A stretch of 64,000 nt of DNA, taken from positions 1-64,000 of the forward strand of contig JAAELR010000099.1 of the NCBI GenBank assembly GCA_024226455.1, given 5' to 3'. Position 1 is the stretch's first letter. Each line of letters begins with the position of its first letter. This DNA comes from Paracoccaceae bacterium. GTDB taxonomy: Bacteria; Pseudomonadota; Alphaproteobacteria; Rhodobacterales; Rhodobacteraceae. Under the pieces are notes generated by a model. That model saw nothing but the letters and a program-made list of their open reading frames with translations. It ran no database searches and had not been told where the DNA came from. Shown here in pieces: positions 18,805-29,776 of this stretch. A program made the position numbers and the translations under genes.

Positions 18805-19599
18805 CTAGGACGCTTCGACGGCCCGTTTGGCCATCACCCCGATCAGGTTGGCCCGGTATTCGGCGCTGGCGTGGATATCGGCCAGCAACCCTTCGCTGGC
18901 GACGCCGACGCCACCTGCCGCCGCCGCCGACCAGTCCGCGCCCAGGGCCGCTTCCAGCCCGACGTGGCGGAACACGCCGTCCTCGCCTGCGCCGGTCACC
19001 GCGACACGGGTGCCGCCGGCGCCCTGAGCCGCGAAGACGCCGACCAGCGCGAATAGCGACGCCGGCTGGCGGAACTTGGCATAGCCGGCGCGCGAGGCGG
19101 CGGGGATGCGGACCGAGGTGATCACCTCGTCATCGTCCAGTGCCGTGGTGAACAGGCCCTGAAAGAAGTCGTCGGCGCCGATCTGGCGCTTGCTGGTCAC
19201 TACCGTGGCACCCAGCGCCAGCAGGCCCGCCGGATAGTCTGCTGCGGGGTCGTTGTTGGCGATGGAACCGCCGATGGTGCCGACATGGCGCACCGCCGGG
19301 TCGCCGATGCCACGGGCGAGACCGGCCAGAGCCGGGCACAGCCGTTGCACGTCGGCACTGCCGGCAACTTCGGCATGGGTGGTTGCCGCACCGATCACCA
19401 GCATGTCGCCGTCCGTCGAGACGCCGGACATGCCGTCGATGGCGCGGATATCCACCAAGTCGCTGGGCGAGGCCAGATGCTGTTTCATGGTCGCCAGCAG
19501 GGTCTGGCCACCGGCCAGAACCAGTGCCTCTTCACCGGCGCCAAGGGCTGCCACCGCGTCGTCGATGCTGGCGGCTTTGTGGTATTTTGTCGGATACAT
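18805..19599 (-). CDS. coxM: CO dehydrogenase-type medium subunit (FAD-binding)
   Basis: A 264-residue subunit of a molybdenum hydroxylase. The FAD-binding motifs are ALVLAGGQTLLATMK near residue 35 and VGTIGGSIANNDPAADYP near 105, followed by the C-terminal CODH flavoprotein domain. It passes electrons from the Fe-S subunit to FAD. It is last in the coxG-coxS-coxL-coxM order on the minus strand, 14 bases after coxL. The start at 19599 begins the family-typical MYPTKYHKA. Confidence 0.92.
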   Translation of the reverse strand: MYPTKYHKAASIDDAVAALGAGEEALVLAGGQTLLATMKQHLASPSDLVDIRAIDGMSGVSTDGDMLVIGAATTHAEVAGSADVQRLCPALAGLARGIGDPAVRHVGTIGGSIANNDPAADYPAGLLALGATVVTSKRQIGADDFFQGLFTTALDDDEVITSVRIPAASRAGYAKFRQPASLFALVGVFAAQGAGGTRVAVTGAGEDGVFRHVGLEAALGADWSAAAAGGVGVASEGLLADIHASAEYRANLIGVMAKRAVEAS

Positions 19600-19613
19600 G
19601 TGATGTTCCTCCC

Positions 19614-21956
19614 TTACTTCGCCGCCTGAATGGCGTTCCAAACCGCCTGCGGGGTTGCCGGCATGGCCAGATCGTTGCTGCCGATGGCGTCGGTGATGGC
19701 GTTGATCACCGCCGGCGGAGACCCGATCGCCCCGGCCTCGCCGCAGCCCTTCATGCCCAGCGGGTTGTTGGGGCAGGTGGTCGAGGCATGGTGCACCGAG
19801 AAGGACGGCACATCCGATGCGCGCGGCATGGCGTAGTCCATGTAGGACCCGGTCACCAGCTGCGCGTCGTCGTCATAGACGACCTGCTCCAGCATTGCCT
19901 GGCCGATGCCCTGGGCGATACCGCCATGCACCTGACCTTCGACGATATTGGGGTTGATGATGGTGCCGAAATCGTCCGAGGCGGTGAACTGCACGATATC
20001 GGTGACCCCGGTCTCTGGGTCGACCTCTACCTCGCAGATATAGGTGCCGGCAGGGAAGGTGAAGTTGGCCGGATCGTAGAACGCGCCCTCCTTCAGCCCC
20101 GGCTCCATGTCGGGCGGCAGGTTGTGCGCGGTGTAGGCGCTCAGCCCCACCTCGTGCCATCCCATCGCCTTGTCGGTGCCCGCGACCTTCACCTGACCAC
20201 CCTCGATGACGATGTCGTCCTCGGAGGCTTCCAGCACATGCGCCGCGATCTTCCTGACCTTGGCCTCGACCTTGTCCATCGCCTTGACGATGGCCGACAT
20301 GCCGACCGCACCGGAACGCGAGCCGTATGTGCCCATGCCGAACTGCACCTTGTCGGTGTCGCCATGCACAATGGACACGTTCTCCAGCGGCAGGTCAAAG
20401 CGTTCGGCGACGATCTGCGCGAATGTGGTCTCGTGCCCCTGTCCATGGCTGTGGCTGCCGGTCAGAACCTCAATGGTGCCGACCGGATTGACCCGCACCT
20501 CGGCAGATTCCCATAGCCCGACGCCGGCGCCCAGCGACCCGACCGCCGCCGACGGCGCGATGCCGCAAGCCTCGATATAGGACGAATAGCCAAGCCCGCG
20601 CAGCTTGCCGCGCCCGGCGGATTCCGCCTTGCGGGCGGCAAATCCCGCCACATCCGCCGCCGCCATGGCCTGATCGAGATTGGCGCCGAAATCGCCCGCG
20701 TCATAGGCCATGATGACCGGCGTCTGATGCGGGAATTCCTGCACGAAATTCGCCCGCCGCAGGTCGGTCGGGTCCTTGCCCATCTCGCGTGCCGCGGTCT
20801 CCATCATGCGCTCGACCAGAAAACAGGCCTCGGGCCGTCCGGCGCCGCGATAGGCATCCACCGGCACCGTGTTGGTGTAGGCCGCCCGCACGTTGCAGTG
20901 AATGTTTTCGATGTTGTACTGGCCCGACAGAAGCGTCGCATAAAGATAGGTCGGCACAGAGCTTGAAAACAGCGACATGTAGGCGCCGAAATTCGCGATG
21001 GTGTCCACCTTGAACCCGACGATCTTGCCCGCCGCGTCAAAGCCCATCTTCGCGGTGGTGATATGGTCGCGGCCATGGGCGTCGGTGATGAACGCCTCGG
21101 ACCGGTCCGAGGTCCATTTGACCGAGCGGTTGGTCTTCATCGAGGCCCACAGACAGGTGATCTCTTCGGGGTAAATGAAGATCTTCGAGCCGAACCCGCC
21201 GCCCACATCGGGGGCGATCACCCGCAGCTTGTTCTCTGGCGCCACCTGATAGAAGGCCGACAGCACCAGTCGCGCCACATGCGGGTTCTGGCTGGTGGTG
21301 TAGAGCGTATAGTGGTCGTCGCACTCGTCGAATGTCGCCACGGCAGCGCGCGGCTCCATCGCGTTGGGCGACAGGCGGTTGTTGGTCACCGCCAGTTCGG
21401 TCACATGCGCCGCACCTGCCAGGGCGGCATCGGTGGCAGCGCCGTCGCCGATCTCCCAATCGTAGATCAGGTTGCCCGGTGCGTTGTCGTGGATCAGCGC
21501 CGCGCCGCCCGCCAGAGCCTTGTCGGAGGCGGCCACGGCGGGCAGAACCTCATAGTCGACCTCGACCGCCTCGGCGGCGATGCGGGCCAGGGCCTGGGTT
21601 TCGGCGATGACCACGGCCACCGCGTCGCCGACATAGCGGACTTTGCTGGTGGCGAGCGCCGACCAGGCGCCCATGTTCATCGGGCTGCCGTCTTTCGAGG
21701 TGATGGCCCAGCCGCAGATGATGTTGCCGATGCCGTCGCCGGTCAGCTGCTGGCCGTTCAGAACGTCGATCACGCCGTCCATCGCCATCGCGGCGCTGGT
21801 GTCGATGCCGTTCACATTGGCATGCGCGTGCGGGCTGCGGACAAAGGCCGCATAGGCCTGGCTTTCGTTTCTGACGTCGTCGGTGTACTTGCCCTTGCCG
21901 GTGATGTAACGCTTGTCTTCCTTGCGTTGGACGCGGGCGCCTATTCCTGTGCTCAT
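19614..21956 (-). CDS. coxL: CO dehydrogenase-type large subunit (molybdopterin-binding, form II)
   Basis: A 780-residue catalytic subunit of the xanthine oxidase family. The active-site loop reads AYRGAGRPE (near residue 366), the form II signature; form I enzymes have AYxCSFR, so CO is not a certain substrate. Further cofactor motifs are [15 protein letters not shown] and [16 protein letters not shown] near the C-terminal third. The start at 21956 ([14 protein letters not shown]) follows coxS by 19 bases. Maturation needs the MoxR and VWA proteins encoded upstream. Confidence 0.92.
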   Translation of the reverse strand: MSTGIGARVQRKEDKRYITGKGKYTDDVRNESQAYAAFVRSPHAHANVNGIDTSAAMAMDGVIDVLNGQQLTGDGIGNIICGWAITSKDGSPMNMGAWSALATSKVRYVGDAVAVVIAETQALARIAAEAVEVDYEVLPAVAASDKALAGGAALIHDNAPGNLIYDWEIGDGAATDAALAGAAHVTELAVTNNRLSPNAMEPRAAVATFDECDDHYTLYTTSQNPHVARLVLSAFYQVAPENKLRVIAPDVGGGFGSKIFIYPEEITCLWASMKTNRSVKWTSDRSEAFITDAHGRDHITTAKMGFDAAGKIVGFKVDTIANFGAYMSLFSSSVPTYLYATLLSGQYNIENIHCNVRAAYTNTVPVDAYRGAGRPEACFLVERMMETAAREMGKDPTDLRRANFVQEFPHQTPVIMAYDAGDFGANLDQAMAAADVAGFAARKAESAGRGKLRGLGYSSYIEACGIAPSAAVGSLGAGVGLWESAEVRVNPVGTIEVLTGSHSHGQGHETTFAQIVAERFDLPLENVSIVHGDTDKVQFGMGTYGSRSGAVGMSAIVKAMDKVEAKVRKIAAHVLEASEDDIVIEGGQVKVAGTDKAMGWHEVGLSAYTAHNLPPDMEPGLKEGAFYDPANFTFPAGTYICEVEVDPETGVTDIVQFTASDDFGTIINPNIVEGQVHGGIAQGIGQAMLEQVVYDDDAQLVTGSYMDYAMPRASDVPSFSVHHASTTCPNNPLGMKGCGEAGAIGSPPAVINAITDAIGSNDLAMPATPQAVWNAIQAAK

Positions 21957-21975
21957 GTTCTGGTCCTCCCTCGGC

Positions 21976-22446
21976 TCACATCTTCGCGGCGGCGTCTTCG
22001 ACCGCCTTGACGATATTGTGGTAGCCGGTGCAGCGGCAGATATTGCCCGCAAGCTCGCCGCGGATCGCTTGTGCGGTCAGCTCTTTGCCATCGGCCTTGT
22101 AGCGGTTCACCATGTCGACGCTGGTCATGATCATGCCCGGCGTGCAAAAGCCGCATTGCAGCCCGTGGTTCTCGGTAAAGGCCTGCTGCATCGGGTGCAG
22201 TCCGCCATTGGCGAGCCCCTCGATCGTGGTGACTTGCGATCCGTCCAGCGACGCGGCCAGAGTCGAGCAGGATTTCACCGCCTTGCCGTTAACATGCACC
22301 ACGCAGGCGCCGCACTGGCTGGTGTCACAGCCCACATGGGTGCCGGTCAGGCGCAGGTGCTCGCGCAGGAATTCAGACAACAGCGTCTCGTCCGGAACCT
22401 CCCGGCTGACGGCCTTGCCGTTTACTGTCATGCTTACATTCGTCAT
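21976..22446 (-). CDS. coxS: CO dehydrogenase-type small subunit ([2Fe-2S] ferredoxin-like)
   Basis: A 156-residue iron-sulfur subunit. The plant-type cluster is bound by C40, C45, C48 and C60 ([12 protein letters not shown], then KSC). The second cluster is bound by C98, C101, C137 and C139 (QCGFCTPG, then CRCTGYHN). It transfers electrons from the molybdenum site to FAD. It lies between coxG and coxL, all on the minus strand and closely spaced. Confidence 0.95.
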   Translation of the reverse strand: MTNVSMTVNGKAVSREVPDETLLSEFLREHLRLTGTHVGCDTSQCGACVVHVNGKAVKSCSTLAASLDGSQVTTIEGLANGGLHPMQQAFTENHGLQCGFCTPGMIMTSVDMVNRYKADGKELTAQAIRGELAGNICRCTGYHNIVKAVEDAAAKM

Positions 22447-22518
22447 ATGATACTCCCTGATATCCGGGTCTGATCGCCCGCGTGTTTGCTGTTTTGCGCC
22501 ACCGTTTTTCTACCACCG

Positions 22519-22977
22519 TCAGTCGCCGGGCGGGTCCTTTCCGTTCAGATGGTCGTGGAAATTGTCGAAGAACTGCCTGGCCACCTTCTTGGCGGCGGCG
22601 TCGATCAGCCGACTGCCGATCCGGGCCAGCTTGCCGCCGACCTGGGCCCTGGCCTCGAATTCCAGCACCGTCTCGCCGCCGTCCTCCGACAATGTGACAT
22701 CGGCCGCTCCCTTGGCGAAACCGGCAACACCGCCCTGGCCCTCGCCCTTGATGGTATAGCTTTGCGGCGCATTGACGTTCAGCAATTCGATGGCGCCGTT
22801 GAACCTGGCCTTCACTGGGCCGATCTTCTGCACCACCCTGGCGGTCATGGTGGTTGGTGAGGTCTGTTCGATCTCTTCGCAGCCTGGAATGCACAGCTTC
22901 AGAACTTCGGCGTCGTTCAACGCCGTCCATACCGCCTGGCGCGGGGCTCCGATCCTGTAGCTGCCACTCATGTCCAT
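22519..22977 (-). CDS. coxG: CoxG-like SRPBCC protein
   Basis: A 152-residue protein of the CoxG/START-like family: AVWTALNDAEVLKLCIPGCE near the N-terminus, VKARFNGAIELLNVN in the middle and IDAAAKKVARQFFDNFHDHL at the end. In CO oxidisers CoxG helps anchor the dehydrogenase to the membrane. This version stops soon after the SRPBCC domain and lacks a hydrophobic C-terminal anchor, so the enzyme may stay soluble. It is first in the coxG-S-L-M transcript, behind a possible promoter at 23015-23042. Confidence 0.85.
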   Translation of the reverse strand: MDMSGSYRIGAPRQAVWTALNDAEVLKLCIPGCEEIEQTSPTTMTARVVQKIGPVKARFNGAIELLNVNAPQSYTIKGEGQGGVAGFAKGAADVTLSEDGGETVLEFEARAQVGGKLARIGSRLIDAAAKKVARQFFDNFHDHLNGKDPPGD

Positions 22978-23014
22978 TGATCAAACCAACGTCTCAAATT
23001 GCGCATGAGAATGG

Positions 23015-23042
23015 ATAATACGGCGTGGGCGATTCAGCGCAA
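23015..23042 (-). promoter_or_regulatory. Possible sigma-70 promoter for coxG-S-L-M
   Basis: On the minus strand TTGCGC (23042-23037) and TATTAT (23020-23015) are separated by 16 bases, about 38 bases before the coxG ATG. The -10 match is good and the -35 match is partial. Confidence 0.4.
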
Positions 23043-23080
23043 GGGATTCTACCAACCGCTACCATCGGCAAAACCCGAAG

Positions 23081-24301
23081 TCACATCAGCGCCATGAAGC
23101 GCCGTTTGTCGCCGTCGGTGCCCAGCGCCGTGCCCAGATCCGCAAGGCTGTCGAGCGAATGACAAGCGTGAAAGCTGTCGACAACCGGCAGCAACGTCCG
23201 GATCCCGGCGGCCTCGGGGGCGAATTCCTGCCAGCGCAGCAGAGGGTTCAGCCAGATCAGCCGGCGGCAGGACCGGGCCAGACGCTGTGCCTCGGCCCTC
23301 AGCAGATCCACATCGCCGCGCTCCAGCCCGTCGGTGATCAGCAGCACCACCGCGCCTTGCCCCAGCACCCGGCGCGACCAGTCCCGGTTGAAGCGGTTGA
23401 GCGCCTCGCCGATCCGCGTGCCGCCCTGCCAGTCCGGTGCCTCGCGCCCCAGCGCATCCAGCGCCAGGTCAATGTCGCGCAGCCCCAGCGAGCGGCTGAT
23501 ATTGGTCAGCCGGGTGCCGAAGGCAAACCCGTGAACCCTGCCCCAGCCCGAACCGGGGGCCCAGGTCAGCGCGTGCAGGAAATGCATCATCATCCGCGCA
23601 TAGCTCGACATCGACCCAGAGATATCGCAGATCGCCACCAGGCTCGGGGGCCGGGTGACCGGCAGCTTCAGCGACAACCGGTCGATCTCGCCCCCCTTGC
23701 GCAACGAGCGCCGCAGGATGGCGCGCGCGTCCGGGCGGTGGCCATGGGCCGAGCCGCGAAAGCGCCGCGTGCGCAAGGGATCGACGGGCAGGGTCAGCCG
23801 CCGGATCAGCGCCGCGGCCTGGGCTGTCTCTGCGGCGCTCATCTGCTCGAAATCCTGACCCCGCAGGATCTCGTTTTCCGACCAGCTAAGCTCTGCGTCC
23901 AGTTCCAGCTCTTCGCGCTCGGGCGCCTCTGCCTGCCCGGTCTCCTGATCCCACAGCGCCTCTGCGGCCCGCTTCTGGGCGGCCTGCGGTGGGCCCTGGT
24001 CCTGGGCGACGGTCTGGATCAGCGGCAGCATCGAGCGCACCATGCGCTCCAGAAATTCCGGATCGCGCCAGAACATGCCGAACACCTGGTGATAAACCTC
24101 CAGATGTTCCGGCCGGGTCACCAGCGTCGCGCGCAGCGCAAAGTAATAATCCTCGCGCCGGGTGAACCCCGCCGCCGCGATGGCCGAGATCGCATTGCGG
24201 ACCTGCGAGGTGCCGACCGCGATCCCCGCCTTGCGCAGCGCCCGCGCGAAATGAACGATGTTCTCGACAAGCCGGCCCGGGGTTTGCGGCAACGGCTGCA
24301 T
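23081..24301 (-). CDS. VWA-domain protein (CoxE-like)
   Basis: A 406-residue protein whose C-terminal half is a von Willebrand A domain with an intact metal-ion site (ICDISGSMSSYARMM, DxSxS type). The N-terminal half carries the CoxE family region (LVENIVHFARALRKAGIAVG, DYYFALRATLVTRPEHLEVY). With the MoxR ATPase it is needed to insert or mature the metal centre of form I CO dehydrogenase (known for CoxD/CoxE of Oligotropha). The same role is inferred here. It follows the MoxR gene by four bases. Confidence 0.88.
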   Translation of the reverse strand: MQPLPQTPGRLVENIVHFARALRKAGIAVGTSQVRNAISAIAAAGFTRREDYYFALRATLVTRPEHLEVYHQVFGMFWRDPEFLERMVRSMLPLIQTVAQDQGPPQAAQKRAAEALWDQETGQAEAPEREELELDAELSWSENEILRGQDFEQMSAAETAQAAALIRRLTLPVDPLRTRRFRGSAHGHRPDARAILRRSLRKGGEIDRLSLKLPVTRPPSLVAICDISGSMSSYARMMMHFLHALTWAPGSGWGRVHGFAFGTRLTNISRSLGLRDIDLALDALGREAPDWQGGTRIGEALNRFNRDWSRRVLGQGAVVLLITDGLERGDVDLLRAEAQRLARSCRRLIWLNPLLRWQEFAPEAAGIRTLLPVVDSFHACHSLDSLADLGTALGTDGDKRRFMALM

Positions 24302-24305
24302 GCGC

Positions 24306-25220
<915 letters not shown>

Positions 25221-25433
25221 TGGACGGGCCCTGTTGCAATGGATCGCCGCCATATAACCACCGGCCCGCCGGGGTGTCCACGCGGTAAGATGGTGCGCGG
25301 GGGGCATTCGCGCTCATCGCCCCAGACGCACCCAGACGCCGCGCCGCCACGCGCCAGCCAACCGTCGGCGCATTTGCCAAAACGCCCGGCCCGTGCCAAA
25401 CCGGACGGGCAACCGTTCCGGAGGATCATGCAG

Positions 25434-25898
25434 ATGTTCAAACTCATTGCCCTGACGCTTTCGATGGCCTTTGCACTTGCCGCCCCGGCCGCTGCCCAGT
25501 CCGCGCTCGACTGTCACGGCTGGCAGGGGCAGGCCCGCAACATCCCCGAACCGTGGGAATCCCATATCCGCACCTTCGCCAATGGCAAGATCCGCGTCGC
25601 CCTGCTCGACACCATAGAGCCCGCCGCGGGTGCCTATTACCTGCTGGTCATCGCGCCACCCTATGACGAGATGGGCAACCGGCAATGCGCCATCATCGCC
25701 GAGCATGGCGGCACGATGGGATTTGCGGGAATGTTCTTCGACCAGCTTGGCGCCAGCTATGACCCGGCCAGCGGATTGACCCTGCGCCTGCCCGTCAGCC
25801 GTTTTGCCCCCGCCACCGGCGGCTTCGATCCGGCGATTCTGGCGGTGACGATCAACCAGGTCGTGGGCACCATCGTACCGTTCTTCGAGATCCCATGA
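25434..25898 (+). CDS. Small secreted protein of unknown function
   Basis: A 154-residue protein with a clear Sec signal peptide (FKLIALTLSMAFALAAPAAA-QS). The mature domain has two cysteines (LDCHGW and NRQCAII) and no recognised family. GGAGGA at 25420-25425 is better spaced for ATG 25434 than for ATG 25428. It is divergent from the MoxR gene and upstream of acpS, separated by the phased repeats at 25942-25981. The function is unknown. Confidence 0.75.
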   Translation: MFKLIALTLSMAFALAAPAAAQSALDCHGWQGQARNIPEPWESHIRTFANGKIRVALLDTIEPAAGAYYLLVIAPPYDEMGNRQCAIIAEHGGTMGFAGMFFDQLGASYDPASGLTLRLPVSRFAPATGGFDPAILAVTINQVVGTIVPFFEIP

Positions 25899-25941
25899 CA
25901 CCTGCCGCCCGCCCATTGCCCAACGAGAAGCCCGGGGAAAG

Positions 25942-25981
25942 GTCCGACGCAAGTCCGACTGAAGTCCGACAAAAGTCCGAC
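25942..25981 (+). repeat. Four GTCCGAC heptamers at exact 11-base spacing
   Basis: GTCCGAC begins at 25942, 25953, 25964 and 25975. The 11-base period puts the copies on one face of the helix. The array lies in the gap before acpS. The same motif, in the opposite orientation and with the same period, recurs at 41871-41921. Confidence 0.9.
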
Positions 25982-26001
25982 GGTCTTTTTGGGGGCTCCG
26001 C

Positions 26002-26403
26002 ATGATCCTCGGCATCGGCACCGATCTGGCCAACATAGAGCGGGTCGGGCGCACGCTCGACCGCTTCGGCGACCGGTTTCGCAACCGCGTCTTCACCGAG
26101 ACAGAGCAGCGCAAGGCAGAGCGTCGGCGCGATGCGGCGGGCACCTATGCCAAGCGCTGGGCGGCGAAAGAGGCATGCTCCAAGGCGCTGGGCACCGGCC
26201 TGAGCATGGGCATCTCGTGGAAAGACATGGCGGTTACCAACCTGGAGACGGGCCAGCCCCGGATGGCCGTGACCGGTTGGGCGGCAGAGCGATTAAAATC
26301 AATGACACCAGATGGTTGCGAGGCGGTGATCCATGTCACCCTGACCGACGACCACCCCTGGGCGCAGGCTTTCGTGGTGATAGAGGCGCGGCCACTCGCT
26401 TGA
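26002..26403 (+). CDS. acpS: Holo-[acyl-carrier-protein] synthase
   Basis: A 133-residue AcpS-type phosphopantetheinyl transferase that activates fatty-acid ACP. Metal-binding D8 is in [16 protein letters not shown], and the second acidic residue lies in [18 protein letters not shown]. Length is normal. It heads the acpS-lepB-lepB-rnc series. AcpS enzymes are usually narrow, so the carrier domains of the NRPS-PKS cluster at 46.9-64 kb probably need a separate Sfp-type enzyme, which is not in the window. Confidence 0.95.
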   Translation: MILGIGTDLANIERVGRTLDRFGDRFRNRVFTETEQRKAERRRDAAGTYAKRWAAKEACSKALGTGLSMGISWKDMAVTNLETGQPRMAVTGWAAERLKSMTPDGCEAVIHVTLTDDHPWAQAFVVIEARPLA

Positions 26404-26460
26404 CACTCGGCGGCATGGGCCGCATGACACGGCCCGGAACGGTACAAGGCAGGTAGAAGC

Positions 26461-27249
26461 ATGGCGGCCAGGGCAGAAAACAAGAAGGACGGGATCGTCG
26501 AGACCGTCAAGACGATCGTCTACGCGCTGCTGATCGCTGGCGTGTTCCGGACGCTGTTCTTTCAACCTTTCTGGATCCCCTCGGGTTCGATGAAAGACAC
26601 CCTGCTGATTGGCGACTTTTTGTTCGTCAACAAGATGGCTTACGGCTACTCCCGCTACTCCTGCCCATTCTCTATGTGCCCGTTTTCAGGCAGAATTTTC
26701 GGCAACGAGCCCCAGCTTGGCGATGTCGTCGTGTTCCGTCATCCGGTCTCGGGTGCCGACTTTATCAAGCGCGTCGTGGGCCTGCCGGGCGACAAGGTGC
26801 AGGTCAAGAACGGCGTGCTTTTCATCAACGGGGTCGAGGCGAAACAGGCCCCCGACGGCACCTTCGAAGAGATCAAGGAACCCCAGGGGCCCGTCGCCAA
26901 CATCCCGCGCTGCGCCAACCAGCCCGTGGGCACCGGCGGCATCTGCGTCAAGGACAAGGCCATCGAGGTGCTGCCGGGCGGCGTCAGTCATTCTGTGCTG
27001 AATATCACTGGCAACGCCTCGACCGACTCGACCGGCGTCTTCACCGTGCCCAAGGGCGAGTTCTTCTTCATGGGCGATAACCGCGACAACTCCACCGACA
27101 GTCGAGTGCGCCAGCCCAACGGCGTCGGATTTGTGCCCTTCGAGAACCTGATCGGCCGCGCCGACCGCATCATGTTCAGCTCCGCCGGCCGCTCGATGCT
27201 GTATTTCTGGACCTGGCGCAGCGACCGGTTCTTCAAGGGGGTCGAGTAA
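26461..27249 (+). CDS. lepB: Signal peptidase I
   Basis: A 262-residue membrane protease that removes Sec signal peptides. An N-terminal membrane helix (TIVYALLIAGVFRTLFFQPF) precedes the catalytic serine S43 (PSGSMKDTLLIGD) and the general base K103 (DFIKRVVGLPGD). The box [11 protein letters not shown] is present near residue 205. It lies in the conserved acpS-lepB-rnc order and is followed by a second, shorter signal peptidase. Confidence 0.96.
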   Translation: MAARAENKKDGIVETVKTIVYALLIAGVFRTLFFQPFWIPSGSMKDTLLIGDFLFVNKMAYGYSRYSCPFSMCPFSGRIFGNEPQLGDVVVFRHPVSGADFIKRVVGLPGDKVQVKNGVLFINGVEAKQAPDGTFEEIKEPQGPVANIPRCANQPVGTGGICVKDKAIEVLPGGVSHSVLNITGNASTDSTGVFTVPKGEFFFMGDNRDNSTDSRVRQPNGVGFVPFENLIGRADRIMFSSAGRSMLYFWTWRSDRFFKGVE

Positions 27250-27274
27250 CCGCGCAGGCCGGGCAGGGCAACGG

Positions 27275-27943
27275 ATGCTGAAACTTCTCGCCTTCCTACT
27301 GTCGATCCCCACAACCGTATGGGAACCCTACTGGATTCCATTCGGCTCGATGAAGCCGACCCTGTTGCCCGGCGACTCTGTACTTGCAACGCGCGACTAT
27401 ACGGCCCCGGCCCGCGGCGAGGTGGTTGTCTTCAGGCACCCCCTGCGCGGCGGCGACTTTGTCAAACGGATTGTCGGCTTGCCGGGCGATGCGGTTCAGA
27501 TCAGGGGCGGCGTTTTGTATCTGAACGGCACTGAGGCCAGACAAGTGGAGATAGAGGAGTTTGTGGAAAGCATGGCCCGGCAAGGCCCGTCCGGTGGCTT
27601 ACCACGATGTGCAAACGGGCCCGTGGGCTTGGGCGGCGACTGCGTGAAGCAGCGTCTCATCGAAACGCTGCCCGGCGGCCATAGCCATAAGGTGCTGAAC
27701 ATCGGTGACTTGCCCCTGGATGACACGCCCGTGTACTTGGTACCCGATGGCCATGTCTTTGTGATGGGCGACAACCGCGACAATTCCACCGACAGCCGCG
27801 TGCGCCAGCCCAACGGCATGGGCTTTGTACCGTTGGAGAACATCAAGGGGCGGGTTGCCACCATCGTCTTCTCTGCCAAAGGACGCTGGCTCTGGGGTTT
27901 CTGGTCATGGCGCGAGGGCCGGTACCTGAGGCCGGTCCGGTGA
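27275..27943 (+). CDS. Second signal peptidase I (tandem paralogue)
   Basis: A 222-residue S26 peptidase with catalytic S25 ([13 protein letters not shown]) and K64 ([12 protein letters not shown]). Box [17 protein letters not shown] is almost identical to that of the preceding LepB. The N-terminal anchor is reduced to about 15 hydrophobic residues ([15 protein letters not shown]), and the loop between boxes is shorter. It begins 25 bases after lepB and overlaps or abuts rnc. It looks like a tandem duplication that diverged, perhaps for a special substrate set. Catalytic residues are intact, so it is probably active. Confidence 0.9.
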   Translation: MLKLLAFLLSIPTTVWEPYWIPFGSMKPTLLPGDSVLATRDYTAPARGEVVVFRHPLRGGDFVKRIVGLPGDAVQIRGGVLYLNGTEARQVEIEEFVESMARQGPSGGLPRCANGPVGLGGDCVKQRLIETLPGGHSHKVLNIGDLPLDDTPVYLVPDGHVFVMGDNRDNSTDSRVRQPNGMGFVPLENIKGRVATIVFSAKGRWLWGFWSWREGRYLRPVR

Positions 27944-28623
27944 AACTGTCGGCGGATCTCGGCGCCTTCTGCGATCGGCTGGGGCATCGCTTCGCCACCC
28001 CTGACCTGCTGTTTGAGGCGCTGACGCACCCCTCGATGTCGTTACCGACCCGTCCCGACAACCAGCGGCTGGAATTTCTTGGCGACCGGGTGCTGGGGCT
28101 GGTGATGGCCGAGGCGCTGCTGCAGGCCGACAAGACCGCCGCCGAGGGCAAGCTGGCGCCGCGTTTCAACGCGCTGGTGCGCAAGGAAACCTGCGCCGAG
28201 GTCGCCCGCGCGCTGGATATCGGCGCGGTGCTGCGGCTGGGGCGGTCCGAGATGCTGTCGGGCGGGCGGCGAAAGCAGGCACTGCTGGGCGACGCAATGG
28301 AAGCGGTGATCGCTGCGGTTTACCTTGATGCAGGGTTCGAAGCGGCGCAGCAAGTGGTGCTGGCCGCCTGGGGCAACAGGGTTTCCCGGGTCGAAGACGA
28401 CGCCCGTGACCCCAAGACCGCCTTGCAGGAATGGGCCCAGGCAAACGGGTTGAAACCCCCGGCCTACACCGTCCGGTCCCGCGAGGGGCCCGATCACGCG
28501 CCGGTCTTTACCATTGAAGCCCGGCTCGCCACGGGCGAGGCTGCTACCGCCGTAGCCAGTTCGAAACGCCAGGCCGAACAGTCCGCCGCTCTCGCCTTGC
28601 TGGAGCGGCTGTCGGTCAAGTAG
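27940..28623 (+). CDS. rnc: Ribonuclease III
   Basis: A 227-residue double-strand-specific RNase for rRNA and mRNA processing. The catalytic signature is [15 protein letters not shown], the second acidic site lies in [17 protein letters not shown], and the C-terminal dsRNA-binding domain runs from about residue 157 ([20 protein letters not shown]). GTG 27940 overlaps the preceding stop (GTGA) and yields the usual N-terminus; ATG 27907 in the same frame would add eleven residues and is the alternative. Confidence 0.95.
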   Translation: MKLSADLGAFCDRLGHRFATPDLLFEALTHPSMSLPTRPDNQRLEFLGDRVLGLVMAEALLQADKTAAEGKLAPRFNALVRKETCAEVARALDIGAVLRLGRSEMLSGGRRKQALLGDAMEAVIAAVYLDAGFEAAQQVVLAAWGNRVSRVEDDARDPKTALQEWAQANGLKPPAYTVRSREGPDHAPVFTIEARLATGEAATAVASSKRQAEQSAALALLERLSVK

Positions 28624-28719
28624 ACCCAATAGGATTGGTGCAGGTCAACCTGCTTGCCTCTTTCTGGTCGGATCAAACCTCTCGCGCGCTGCGGTGCAAT
28701 GCACTGTCGACGCTGGCCG

Positions 28720-29640
28720 TTATTGCAGATGCATCCGCAGAAACGCCGCCGTTCGCAGGTTGGAATCCTTGGTTGCCAGATCGTCGGCAAATGTCCGCAC
28801 CGCCGGATCACGAAAGTCAAAGCCGCGTCCCACGCCGGGATAAACGATCAGCCGAACCTCGCGCCCGGCCTGTTTCATGAACGACACCGCGGTCTCGATG
28901 GACCGCCGACGCTGGTATTGCTCGTACTCGCCGATGAAGATCATGGTGGGGATCTCCAGCCCGTCCGCGTCGCGGTGATAGCGATAGACCTGCATCGGTT
29001 CGACCGCGTTCGGATCCTGCCAGTGCGGGTAGAACGAGATGTAACAGGCCACCGCGTCCTTCTGGCGCCCATATTCCACCGCAACCCGCAGCGTGTAGAA
29101 CCCGCCGCGGGTATGCGACACCAGGCAGATCCTCGACCCCGACATGTCGGGTTGCGCCAGCAGGAAATCGACCCCGGCATTCACGTCGCCCTCGGTGGCC
29201 GGGTCATGCTCCATCGGGAACACCTCGATGAACCGCGCCTCGAACACGTCCGGCGCCAGTACCACGAAACCCCGTGCGGCGATGCGCCGGGCCAGGTTCT
29301 GCACCAGCGGATCGAGCCCGCGCCGCCCGTGCTGGAACAGCACGCCCGGGAACTGCCCCTCTGCCGCTGGACGATAGAGGATCGCGGGCACTTCGGTGCC
29401 GTCCGCGGGGTTTTCATAGCTAACGCTGCGTTCAATCACCGCATGGTTCACCGGAACCTCCAGTACGCCGCTTTCGAACCAGTCGTCCGACCACCAGAAC
29501 TTTGCTTCCACGCCGCGGGTGTTGACCGGCGCTTCCATTGCCCGCCCGACCATAGTGTCGGCGGCCTCCTGTGCGGCTGAAATGCCTGGGCCAAGCGCCA
29601 AGAGGCAAAGAGCGACAAGGGATGCGAGATGCTGTTTCAC
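28720..29640 (-). CDS. Dienelactone-hydrolase-like alpha/beta hydrolase, exported, nucleophile replaced
   Basis: A 306-residue protein with a signal peptide (LASLVALCLLALGPGISAA). The fold resembles dienelactone hydrolases: PAILYRPAAEGQFPGVLFQH, ARGFVVLAPDVFE, VDFLLAQPDMSGSRICLVSH, and IPTMIFIGEYEQYQ near the acid. At the nucleophile elbow, where GxCxGG or GxSxGG is expected, it reads SHTRGG, so threonine stands at the catalytic position. It may be inactive, use Thr, or bind a ligand. GTG 29640 begins the signal peptide; ATGs at 29664 and 29676 are alternatives. It interrupts the rnc-era run on the opposite strand. Confidence 0.75.
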   Translation of the reverse strand: MKQHLASLVALCLLALGPGISAAQEAADTMVGRAMEAPVNTRGVEAKFWWSDDWFESGVLEVPVNHAVIERSVSYENPADGTEVPAILYRPAAEGQFPGVLFQHGRRGLDPLVQNLARRIAARGFVVLAPDVFEARFIEVFPMEHDPATEGDVNAGVDFLLAQPDMSGSRICLVSHTRGGFYTLRVAVEYGRQKDAVACYISFYPHWQDPNAVEPMQVYRYHRDADGLEIPTMIFIGEYEQYQRRRSIETAVSFMKQAGREVRLIVYPGVGRGFDFRDPAVRTFADDLATKDSNLRTAAFLRMHLQ

Positions 29641-29776
29641 GGAACTGGTCCCATCGATTGATTGCATTCTTTGCATGAGACGGGTTTCGTCCTCATACGT
29701 CAACTCCGACGCCTGCAAGGCTGGCACATCCGTCGAAACCGCGTTAGGTGCGCCTATCACGCCCGAAAGGACCGCC

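Noticed and set aside
25942-25981. Possible CRISPR-like array
   Set aside because: The repeat unit is seven bases with four-base gaps, far too short for repeat-spacer structure, and no cas genes are present.
28640-28653. GCAGGTCAACCTGC palindrome between rnc and the hydrolase gene
   Set aside because: A short palindrome without a T-run or obvious promoter context; not enough to call a site.
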